Of a stretch of 64,000 nt of DNA, positions 42,883-50,732 are shown one piece after another. Both the position numbers and the translations under genes were made by a program. The DNA is from GCA-2737665 sp044344795 (GTDB lineage: Bacteria; Bacteroidota; Bacteroidia; Palsa-965), in contig JBIJCF010000005.1 in assembly GCA_044344795.1 (NCBI GenBank), positions 1-64,000 of the forward strand. The letters are read 5' to 3'. Each line of letters begins with the position of its first letter. Positions within the stretch are counted from its first letter, which is position 1. The notes under the pieces were generated by a model. The model was not told the DNA's origin. It made no database searches and worked only from the letters and a program-made list of their open reading frames with translations.

Positions 42883-43530
42883 ATGAAAGGTTTTAAGCGT
42901 TGCAACAACGGTCATTTTTATAAAGAATCGTTGGAAGAATGTCCTTACTGCCCAAAGTCTGCGTCCGGCTCTGAAGGCGGCAACATGGACAAGACTATGA
43001 TCAGCGGTAATTTTGAAAACACGCAAGGTGGCCTTGATGCCGCCAAGACACAAATATTCGGTGGACATGGGCCAACTGTAACTCCGGATAAAACACAAAT
43101 TTCAGGTGCTAACCCAAGTACACCTGCAACACCTGCAAAAGATCTTAACCGCACTTTTATTCAGGACGTAGTGATCGACGAAACAGGAACTACCATTGCC
43201 GAAAATCCTCGAGCAACTCGCATGATTACAGGTTGGTTAATTTCTTACACCATTGATCCAATGGGTGTGGATTTCCGCATTTATGAAGGAAATAACAGTA
43301 TCGGTCGCGATCCGGGCAATTCCATTGTGATCACGAATGACGCTGCCGTGTCAGGAAAGCACGTTACTATTTTGTGCAAGAAAGGCAAGTTCTACATCAA
43401 AGACGAAATGGCTGCTAACGGGACATTCCTGAACAACGAGGAATTAGAAGTAGGTAAACCGTACGACTTGAACGACGGCGACACGATTAAAGTAGCCAAT
43501 ACAACGTTTAAGTTTAAAAGCGCACAATAA
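42883..43530 (+). CDS. FHA-domain protein with N-terminal zinc ribbon and repeated Thr motifs
   Basis: 215 aa, cytoplasmic. Residues 7-23 (C7, H11, C20, C23) form a small zinc ribbon. A flexible linker (30-110) carries four similar motifs: DKTMI (T38), AKTQI (T56), DKTQI (T71) and NRTFI (T91), likely sites for the kinases encoded downstream. The C-terminal FHA domain (about 130-215) has the phosphothreonine-binding set GRDPGN, SGKH and NGTFLNN. First gene of the signalling locus; a 6-bp hairpin ACACCT/AGGTGT (42832-42853) lies in its leader. Probably an adaptor that self-associates through phospho-Thr and FHA, as in GarA-type proteins. Confidence 0.88.
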   Translation: MKGFKRCNNGHFYKESLEECPYCPKSASGSEGGNMDKTMISGNFENTQGGLDAAKTQIFGGHGPTVTPDKTQISGANPSTPATPAKDLNRTFIQDVVIDETGTTIAENPRATRMITGWLISYTIDPMGVDFRIYEGNNSIGRDPGNSIVITNDAAVSGKHVTILCKKGKFYIKDEMAANGTFLNNEELEVGKPYDLNDGDTIKVANTTFKFKSAQ

Positions 43531-45098
43531 TGCGAAATACGTTCTGCATGGAACGCTATCGGCCCTTCGGATGCCTTGCTGTGCTGTGGGCCTTTCTCTG
43601 TATACCACTATACGCACAGGTTCAGGTGAAATCCGTAAGCGCGGATAGCTTTCCGTCTGTTAAACTCGTTGCAACAAATCGCAATCCCGTTGCACACAAC
43701 AGCGACTTCTTCTTAGTTGAAGACGGCGCGAATTGCACTTTTACTTTTGGTGCAAAGCCTGCAAAGCCTGACGATCAAGGACTTTCCGTACTCGTTGTGA
43801 TGGAAAATCATTATCTACCGCAACGTGGAATTCAACGTGAATTTTTCAAAGGTGTGTTGAGCAATGCAGTAAGCGGGATGTTGGGCGCCAAAGACGAATT
43901 GGCGGTTGTAACTTTTGATTGGTATCGTAATGATCAGCTACTATATCCTGCACAACCGGAATTCACGAACAATCCTGATGCTATAAAAGAAAAAGTAAAT
44001 GCGATTACTGCACCAAGTGTATTAGCTAATCAGAATCAAGCATCGGAAATATTTTTAGCGTTGCACGAAGCGCTTTTGTATTTAGAAAAATATAAAACAG
44101 ACAAGAAGAAGATTATTCTGCTGTTGTCTGATGAATATTACAACATCTTCGATACGCGTCAGACCGCAGGCTCAGTAAGCGATAAAGCTGTTTCGCTCAA
44201 TATTCCGATTTACTCGGTACGCTACGACATCGGCATGAAAGATAAATACACCATTAAAGATGTGGTGGATGCTTCTTTCGGAGAAACCACGTGGACAGAC
44301 GGAAGCAACGCCGAGAATGTCATTCAACAACTGATCAAGTTTATTAAAAATGCACCGCAACGACTAGCGGGTTCTGAATACAACATAACTTATACCGCCG
44401 CTTCTTCACGAGATGGCAAAAATCACAGTGCTGTTTTAAAAACAAAAAACGGGCAATCCATTTTGTTTTCATACACGGCACCACCGCCAACATTTGCCGA
44501 TCGTTTCGAAGAAAATAGGCTATTGTTTATTCTTTTGGGTGTAGCATTCATCGCCTTACTTTTTGCAGGTTACAAATGGAATAAAGCCCGTGTGCAGCGC
44601 ATTGCAGCAGAAGATGCGTTACGACAAAAGAACCTGAAAAGCATGCAGGAAAAACAGCGTCAGGCGGAAGAAAAAATTGCAGCACAGGATAAACATCTTG
44701 AGAATATTGTTCGCCAGACGGAAGAAGAAAAAAGAAAACAGCAGGAAGAAGAGCGTCGCATTCGTGAACAGGAACGCGAAAAACAACTCATACATGAAAT
44801 GCGCTCCCGTGGTTCGTTTGCGCGAATTGTTACTGCAAAGGAGTTTGGCGGTGTGTTGGAAATCAACAAGCCTGAAATTATTATTGGTCGTGAAGCAGGT
44901 GCAGATATTGTTTTTTCTCATAGTACCGTTTCACGCAAGCATGCGGTTGTCACTTATGACGGCGGAAAGTATTATGTACGCGATCTGAACAGTTCAAATG
45001 GCGTAAAGGTTAACGGAACAAAGATCAGCGGAACGCGTCCGCTTAACGATGCGGATCATGTTTTACTAGGTGATGTAGCATTCACCTTCCATCTATAA
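43530..45098 (+). CDS. Periplasmic vWA - TM - coiled coil - cytoplasmic FHA protein
   Basis: 522 aa; the start overlaps the previous stop by one base (TAATG). Signal peptide or N-terminal segment (CLAVLWAFLCIPLYAQ), then a vWA-like domain about 35-275 (LSVLVVMENHYLP, KKIILLLSDEYYN, IPIYSVRYDIG). The metal-ion site is degenerate: MENHY replaces D-x-S-x-S. A membrane helix at 330-348 is followed by a long Lys/Glu/Gln coiled coil (350-435) and an FHA domain (440-522) with GREAGAD, SRKHA and NSSNGVKVNG. Likely a transmembrane transducer that senses a periplasmic ligand or complex and docks phosphoproteins inside. Confidence 0.85.
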   Translation: MRNTFCMERYRPFGCLAVLWAFLCIPLYAQVQVKSVSADSFPSVKLVATNRNPVAHNSDFFLVEDGANCTFTFGAKPAKPDDQGLSVLVVMENHYLPQRGIQREFFKGVLSNAVSGMLGAKDELAVVTFDWYRNDQLLYPAQPEFTNNPDAIKEKVNAITAPSVLANQNQASEIFLALHEALLYLEKYKTDKKKIILLLSDEYYNIFDTRQTAGSVSDKAVSLNIPIYSVRYDIGMKDKYTIKDVVDASFGETTWTDGSNAENVIQQLIKFIKNAPQRLAGSEYNITYTAASSRDGKNHSAVLKTKNGQSILFSYTAPPPTFADRFEENRLLFILLGVAFIALLFAGYKWNKARVQRIAAEDALRQKNLKSMQEKQRQAEEKIAAQDKHLENIVRQTEEEKRKQQEEERRIREQEREKQLIHEMRSRGSFARIVTAKEFGGVLEINKPEIIIGREAGADIVFSHSTVSRKHAVVTYDGGKYYVRDLNSSNGVKVNGTKISGTRPLNDADHVLLGDVAFTFHL

Positions 45099-45103
45099 TT
45101 TGC

Positions 45104-46420
45104 ATGAGCGAAAAACTTAAAGAATATGGACTCACAGACGTTGGTCTAGTGCGCAAAGCCAACGAAGATTCCATGGGATCCGCACAAACACGCAATGGGC
45201 ATGTTTTCGTTGTGTGCGATGGCATGGGCGGACACGTGGGCGGTGCAACAGCATCATCCATTGCGGTCAAGAGTATTCTTGAATTTATGGATAGTCAGGA
45301 TTTAACGGATATTCCTTCCGGTATCTATTCCGCTATTCAATTTGCGAACGAACAGATTTATGCCACGGCACAAATGGATCCTAACCTAAAAGGGATGGGA
45401 ACCACGTGTACGGTGTTAGTCGTTAACGGCGATCACGTGCACATTGGTCATGTCGGGGATAGTCGCATTTATTTGTTTACCGATGGTGGCTTACACCGTA
45501 TTACAAAAGACCACTCCTTTGTACAGTCTCTGGTTGATCAAGGTATTATTCCTGATTCCGAAGCAGAAAATCATCCACGTAAAAATGAGTTGTTAAAAGC
45601 TTTGGGCATTCGCCCGAATGTTGAGCCGACAGTGAATGAACAACCCATACAACCTAAAGTAGGGGATGTGTTCATGATGTGCTCGGATGGTTTATGCGGA
45701 TTGGTGAACGATGCATCGATGAAAAAAATTCTGCGAGAAGGTTCACTAGAGCATCAAGCGACCACATTGATTAATGCAGCAAAAGCTGCGGGTGGGCATG
45801 ATAACATCACGGTGCAGTTAATTGAAATTGCTGCGAGTCCATTTACGGCAAGTGTATTTGTTGATATGAATCCTGCTGATTTGGTGAACACCGGTGACAT
45901 GTCCGGCAAAACAACCATTATCAATACACCGGAGAAAGATCCATTTGAAACCACAGCCGAAATTCCTGCTACACACGAAGAAAAGAAAAAGAATAAAACC
46001 TTTCTTTTTTTAGGTATCGCATTTTTAGTTGTTTTAATAATTCTGTTTTTCATTTATAATAATAAAACAGAACCTACTCCTGAACCGAAAAAGGACGAAC
46101 CGAAAGAATTTAAAATCGGCAATAACCCGAACCAACCGGAGGAAAAACAGGAAGAAAAACCAACGGTTGCACCTAAAAAAGAAACACCAACCAACAAATC
46201 GTCGCCGACCGGGGTTACCGGTAAAACCGGGACAACAGGCGCTACCTCCCCAAAACCTACAAGCAGTTCAACAGGCGCAACCAATACCGGAGGAGCATCC
46301 GGAGGAACGGGGCCTACCGGCACACCCACTCCGCAACCCAATCCAACAACACCAACTGAACAACCTGCTCCAGGGCCAACCACAACGCCTCCGCCTCCGG
46401 GAGGAAAAGATGGACAATAA
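45104..46420 (+). CDS. PP2C-family Ser/Thr phosphatase with membrane anchor and Thr/Pro/Gly-rich tail
   Basis: 438 aa. PPM/PP2C domain 1-245: TDVGLVRKANEDSMG, VVCDGMGGHVGGATAS, GHVGDSRIYL, MMCSDGL and GGHDNITVQL hold the metal-binding Asp residues, so it should be active. The linker contains SGKTTIINTPEKDPFETT, similar to the Thr motifs of the other proteins. A TM helix at 299-318 is followed by a periplasmic tail with collagen-like GVTGKTGTTGAT and long Pro/Thr stretches, perhaps for wall contact. The only phosphatase of the locus, so probably the antagonist of all three kinases. Confidence 0.93.
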   Translation: MSEKLKEYGLTDVGLVRKANEDSMGSAQTRNGHVFVVCDGMGGHVGGATASSIAVKSILEFMDSQDLTDIPSGIYSAIQFANEQIYATAQMDPNLKGMGTTCTVLVVNGDHVHIGHVGDSRIYLFTDGGLHRITKDHSFVQSLVDQGIIPDSEAENHPRKNELLKALGIRPNVEPTVNEQPIQPKVGDVFMMCSDGLCGLVNDASMKKILREGSLEHQATTLINAAKAAGGHDNITVQLIEIAASPFTASVFVDMNPADLVNTGDMSGKTTIINTPEKDPFETTAEIPATHEEKKKNKTFLFLGIAFLVVLIILFFIYNNKTEPTPEPKKDEPKEFKIGNNPNQPEEKQEEKPTVAPKKETPTNKSSPTGVTGKTGTTGATSPKPTSSSTGATNTGGASGGTGPTGTPTPQPNPTTPTEQPAPGPTTTPPPPGGKDGQ

Positions 46421-46437
46421 TTGAATTTATTATAGCC

Positions 46438-47247
46438 ATGCTTTTAAATAAAATCACTTCTCAATACGAAATCGTTGGCCAGCTTTCCACGGGTGGCACG
46501 GCTATAGTGTATCAGGGAGTTGATTTGCACACGGGATTTCCTGTTGCGGTAAAAGAACTGCGCACAGGATTTCGGAATAATGAATTTGTACGTAAGAAAT
46601 TTAAAGAAGAAGCAAATCGATATTTATACTTAAATCATCCGAATATTGTTCGCCTTGTTGATTTTATTGACGGTGGTGAAGCAGTTTATTTGGTGATGGA
46701 GTTCGTGGACGGTGTAAACCTGGAAGATTATATCAATAAAGTCTCTGGGCCGTTGCCTGAATCAGTGACTGCTGCCATGATATGTGAAGTGTTGGATGCC
46801 ATTGCTTATGCACATTCACAGGATGTCATTCATCTCGACTTGAAACCATTGAATATTATGATTAGCAACTCCGGACAAATCAAAGTGCTTGATTTTGGAA
46901 TTGCCCATACGTTGCAAGAAGGTAATCCCGAAAAAATTATGGGAAGTCCGGTGTACATGAGTCCTGAACAGATTTCAGGAAAAGCCGTGAGTACTTTGTC
47001 AGATATCTATTCGTTAGGTGTCACGTTATTTCAGTTGCTCACCACGCAGACGCCATTCCCTAATGCAACAGGACGCGATGATGTATTCAAAGCAGTAATG
47101 CAAGAGCAAATTCCTGATGTGCGAAATATTCGTAACGATTTATCGCCCAATATTGCAGCTATAGTGCGCAAAGCGACCATGAAACAACCCGAGCATCGTT
47201 TTCAAACGTGCTCAGATTTTAAAAATGCGTTAAGTCCATTAATATGA
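46438..47247 (+). CDS. Ser/Thr protein kinase 1 (soluble, non-RD)
   Basis: 269 aa, a bare Hanks-type kinase domain. Glycine loop LSTGGTAIVY, Lys 39 (VAVKEL), Glu in FKEEANRY, catalytic loop IHLDLKPLNIM (D134, K136, N139) and DFG at 152-154, APE-like SPEQI. The Arg of HRD is Leu here, so it is a non-RD kinase, which often need no activation-loop phosphorylation. No TM segment, unlike kinases 2 and 3. The stop overlaps the next start (ATGA), so it is translationally coupled to the FHA-TM protein. Confidence 0.93.
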   Translation: MLLNKITSQYEIVGQLSTGGTAIVYQGVDLHTGFPVAVKELRTGFRNNEFVRKKFKEEANRYLYLNHPNIVRLVDFIDGGEAVYLVMEFVDGVNLEDYINKVSGPLPESVTAAMICEVLDAIAYAHSQDVIHLDLKPLNIMISNSGQIKVLDFGIAHTLQEGNPEKIMGSPVYMSPEQISGKAVSTLSDIYSLGVTLFQLLTTQTPFPNATGRDDVFKAVMQEQIPDVRNIRNDLSPNIAAIVRKATMKQPEHRFQTCSDFKNALSPLI

Positions 47248-48461
47248 AATTAGTTAAAGTAGGACGCGCCCGTGAAAATGACATCGTGTTGCAAGACACA
47301 TCGGTTTCACGTTATCATCTGGAGTTATTCCGTGATGATGAAGGGCACGTGTTTTTAACTGATCTGGATTCCGGCAACGGCACTTTTGTAAATGGGCGAA
47401 AAATCAGCGGTTCGGTGTTGTTAGAGGATAACGACATTGTGAAGGCCGGCAATTCTGTTTTACCATGGAAGAACTATTTCAAAACATCTACCTCACAACC
47501 CGATATAGTAATTCCTGCACAAGAAAAGACAGCTGCCGAAAGCGATAAAAAAGGAATGCATTTTCCGTTAATGATCTCGGCAATTTCCGCTGCACTAAGT
47601 TTACTGTTGCCCTACTACTCTACCTCAGGTAAAGCATATTATTCGCTGATTTCATTAATAATTAATTTATCGGGAGACGAGCCTGTAGCGGCACTTTCCG
47701 GATATGCCGGATTAATTGCTGTGTCGGGAATCATACTAAGCCTAGTTGTTGCATTAACGATTTTTAGTGCAACACCTCCGGGTAATAAACTTCCGCTGCG
47801 TCACTTTTTACCTTGGCTGGGTTTATGTGTACAAGGAATATTGACCGTGTTGATTTTAACGGCATCCACTGAAGAAGTTGATACTGCGACTCCAATATTA
47901 GGAGCGGGATATGGTTTGATTATTTTATCGCTGCTCGTAGGAGGTGCTATCTTGAATCGTGTATTCCCTACTGAGCGCGAATTTTACTTACAAATCGAAT
48001 TTATAGTAATAGCATTATTAACGTTTCTGTTTTTCAGCAACCTACCAATGTGGTTTACCATTGAGCATTGGAGCGGACATCCCGGAATTATTCACCTGAG
48101 CGGTTTCACATTAATGACCTCTCTGATAGGGGGTGGCAACGAATATGGTGGACTTATTTTTCGTTTAATCTGGTTACTACTGTATGGCGCATTATTTTTC
48201 ACATTAGTACGCTATTATTTCCCGGGCGCAGCTACAGGTAAACAACTTCGCCCGGCATTCGCCCTTTGGGGAATTATTTCAGCATTAACCGTATTGTTCG
48301 CAGGGCACGAATCACTTGGATTTGCAGGTGTTTTTAATATCAAATCCGAAGAGAGCAACTCCGGCCCAGGATGCTGGGTGTTTATCATTGGAGTAATAAC
48401 CCTATTTTTAAATTCTCAAGTAACCGCAAGAATAACCCCTACTCAAACTCCAACAAGATGA
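47244..48461 (+). CDS. FHA domain fused to a multi-pass membrane protein
   Basis: 405 aa. FHA domain 1-75: GRARENDIVL, SRYHLEL, DSGNGTFVNGRKISG. The linker includes QEKTAAES. From about 105 to the end there are eight or nine hydrophobic helices with short loops (LMISAISAALSLLLPYY, GYAGLIAVSGIILSLVVAL and so on), unrecognised as a family. It overlaps kinase 1 and the FHA-protease gene by 4 bp (ATGA) at each end. Perhaps a channel or membrane scaffold controlled through its FHA domain. Confidence 0.82.
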   Translation: MKLVKVGRARENDIVLQDTSVSRYHLELFRDDEGHVFLTDLDSGNGTFVNGRKISGSVLLEDNDIVKAGNSVLPWKNYFKTSTSQPDIVIPAQEKTAAESDKKGMHFPLMISAISAALSLLLPYYSTSGKAYYSLISLIINLSGDEPVAALSGYAGLIAVSGIILSLVVALTIFSATPPGNKLPLRHFLPWLGLCVQGILTVLILTASTEEVDTATPILGAGYGLIILSLLVGGAILNRVFPTEREFYLQIEFIVIALLTFLFFSNLPMWFTIEHWSGHPGIIHLSGFTLMTSLIGGGNEYGGLIFRLIWLLLYGALFFTLVRYYFPGAATGKQLRPAFALWGIISALTVLFAGHESLGFAGVFNIKSEESNSGPGCWVFIIGVITLFLNSQVTARITPTQTPTR

Positions 48462-49828
48462 AAATGATTCGAATCGGCAGGGATGCCGAAAATGACGTTG
48501 TTCTCAATGATGCTACGGTAAGTCGTAAGCACGCTGAGATCTTCCTGGACGATGATGGAAATATCTTCCTCACCGACCTTAACTCCACATCGGGCACGTA
48601 TTTGAATGGCAAAAAAATTACCGAAAGCGTGTTCTTAGTTTCAGGTGACGTGGTAAAGCTTGGTGAAGCTCAACTGGATTGGGAAAAACACGTGTCTGGT
48701 CTAAAACAAGCTAACCTCGATAAAACACGCGCCTTTACCCCCCCACAGTCCGCACCGAAAAAAGCACCTGCTGCTCAGGGCAACTTTATGCGAAGCGCAA
48801 TCATGTCAATGGGTGCGGTAATCGCTCTATTCTTGGTAATGTATTTCGCGAATGAAAGCGGAGCCGGTGATGATAGCGATTTGAAAAAATCGGAAGTGCT
48901 GAAGAAAAAAGATCTACCGAAAACGGATGTTACCCGTGATGAAAAAGGACACAAAGTAGAAGCACCTGCACCTCCTGCCAGCGGCGAGAAACGCAAGAAA
49001 GAAATTGAACAACAACCCACTCAACCGAATGAAGAGCCGGAAATTGTTGTGGTTGAAGAGCCGGCGGGTTCAGAAATCGTTTATGACTTCTCGTGTCTGA
49101 AAGATGAAAATGACATGGGCACAGGAAGCATTCTGGACATCATTCGTGGTTTCGAAAAAGAAACTATTGAAGGTTCAGGAATTGAAGTGACGCTGGAAGA
49201 AGAATTGGAAGTTGGTCAGTCTATTAAAGACGAAATGTTCAAAACCGCAACCATCATTGAAAGTGGTTCTGTTGTTGCTCGTATTCAGCGCATCTTTAAC
49301 AAACTGGTACAAAACATTCCAAATCCTTACGGAATGACTTACGAAATCCACGTTGTTGATGACAATGTGTTGAATGCATTCACTGCAGGCGGACAAGTAT
49401 TCATTTACACCGGCATTATCGACTTCTGCAAAAACGATGATGAGATTGCTGCAATTTTAGGACACGAAATCGGGCACAATCAGTTAGGTCATATTCGTCA
49501 GCACATCCAGAAAAACAAGTGGTTCGAACAGACGTTCGGCAACAACGAAATTGGTATGGGCGCACAAATGCTCGAATCCATCGTTACAACTTCATTCAAT
49601 CAAGAAAATGAATCACACTGCGACTTGTGGGGTTCCGACCTGTGCATGAAGTGTGGATGGGATCCTTGTGTAGGAATCGGTTTGTGGGAGCGTATGCATG
49701 AAGCTGATGGAAATCCGGAATACGATCCACTGGATAACATTTTCCGCTCACACCCGTACTCCAACAAACGCGCGGTTTGTATCCGCAACCACATGTTATC
49801 GAATTATAAATATAGCTGCAACGAATAA
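48458..49828 (+). CDS. FHA - TM - M48 metalloprotease
   Basis: 456 aa from ATG 48458, which overlaps the previous stop (ATGA); a longer frame from 48371 is spurious. FHA domain 1-75 (GRDAENDVVL, SRKHAEI, LNSTSGTYLNG), then LDKTRAF (T90), TM helix 112-130, a charged linker, and an M48 peptidase with zinc motif HEIGH at 336-340, AFTAGGQVFIYTGI before it and NENESHCD-type third ligand region after it. With the FHA end inside, the protease faces the periplasm, like BepA/LoiP but held by an FHA anchor. This architecture is unfamiliar to me. Confidence 0.88.
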   Translation: MKMIRIGRDAENDVVLNDATVSRKHAEIFLDDDGNIFLTDLNSTSGTYLNGKKITESVFLVSGDVVKLGEAQLDWEKHVSGLKQANLDKTRAFTPPQSAPKKAPAAQGNFMRSAIMSMGAVIALFLVMYFANESGAGDDSDLKKSEVLKKKDLPKTDVTRDEKGHKVEAPAPPASGEKRKKEIEQQPTQPNEEPEIVVVEEPAGSEIVYDFSCLKDENDMGTGSILDIIRGFEKETIEGSGIEVTLEEELEVGQSIKDEMFKTATIIESGSVVARIQRIFNKLVQNIPNPYGMTYEIHVVDDNVLNAFTAGGQVFIYTGIIDFCKNDDEIAAILGHEIGHNQLGHIRQHIQKNKWFEQTFGNNEIGMGAQMLESIVTTSFNQENESHCDLWGSDLCMKCGWDPCVGIGLWERMHEADGNPEYDPLDNIFRSHPYSNKRAVCIRNHMLSNYKYSCNE

Positions 49829-50730
49829 TGAGCAACAAAACTAAACTTATCGTATTGAACGTTGGCCTAATCGCTGTAATCGTAGGCGCATTGTTTGCTA
49901 TGTTCAAATATCCCAACTTCGAGAAAGCTATTAATCTTGAAGTAGTTGATCGTACTGATCGTGGGTTTATCGCACGTACGAGCATCATTGTTCGTAACGA
50001 CAATTTCTTTTCTATTAAAGGAAAAGATCTTGTAGTGAGATTGTATTACAAAGATTCTCTCATCGGTGAAACGAAAGGTGTTGACGATGTATCATTAAAA
50101 AGAAAATCATCTGACACGATCGGACTTAACATTGAGTTTCATTTGGCTGCAATGCGCAATGATTTACCGACGCTGATGAAAACCAAAGATTCCATCGCGT
50201 TCGACATTCAGGTGGAAGGTAAATTCAGCATGTTCGGATCCAACAAATCGGAGAAGACGCGCATTTATTTCCGTCCGAAAGATTTTGTTCCTATGTTGAT
50301 TGAAGATGGTCTTGGAAATAATTCGGTGACGTTGAATGAAGTGAAATTGAAAAAAGTTGAAGCAACTACTAGCACTTTCGATTTTAAAGTTCATTTGAAA
50401 AACACATTGCCATTAGATGTTCAGATTAAGAATGTTTGGATTGATGTGTTCGCTGATAAAGATTATAAGAAGCGTGTAGGCGAATGGCTAGGGAAACAGC
50501 CTAACAAATTGAAGCCGGGCGAAGAAGGAGATGTTTCAGGTGATCTTGCCGTAAACAATTTATACACTGCAGTAAGCGGAGTAACATCTGTTATCAGCGG
50601 AGATTTTGAATACTTCGTAGACGGACAAGCTGATGTTGTTGTGGACGATTATCAGATTACCGTTCCGATCTCTACAAGCTTTAAGTACAATCCATCAACC
50701 AACGAAATCACGATTACCAGCGGTAAATAA
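49828..50730 (+). CDS. Membrane-anchored protein with LEA14/WHy-like domains
   Basis: 300 aa. N-terminal helix (LIVLNVGLIAVIVGALFAMF) as a signal anchor, then two beta-sandwich halves (about 35-150 and 155-295), each with the N-x-(L/F)-P-(L/F)-x-I/V type strands of LEA14/WHy domains (FFSIKGKDLVVRLYYKD; TLPLDVQIKNVWIDVF). Faces the periplasm. One-base overlap with the protease gene (TAATG) and 2 bp before the FHA-ABC gene, so it is a core member of the locus. Probably a structural or binding protein; partner unknown. Confidence 0.7.
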   Translation: MSNKTKLIVLNVGLIAVIVGALFAMFKYPNFEKAINLEVVDRTDRGFIARTSIIVRNDNFFSIKGKDLVVRLYYKDSLIGETKGVDDVSLKRKSSDTIGLNIEFHLAAMRNDLPTLMKTKDSIAFDIQVEGKFSMFGSNKSEKTRIYFRPKDFVPMLIEDGLGNNSVTLNEVKLKKVEATTSTFDFKVHLKNTLPLDVQIKNVWIDVFADKDYKKRVGEWLGKQPNKLKPGEEGDVSGDLAVNNLYTAVSGVTSVISGDFEYFVDGQADVVVDDYQITVPISTSFKYNPSTNEITITSGK

Positions 50731-50732
50731 AA

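Noticed and set aside
46054..46383. Minus-strand ORF of 109 aa rich in Gly/Val/Pro
   Set aside because: Mirror of the Thr/Pro/Gly-rich tail of the PP2C phosphatase; low-complexity artefact.
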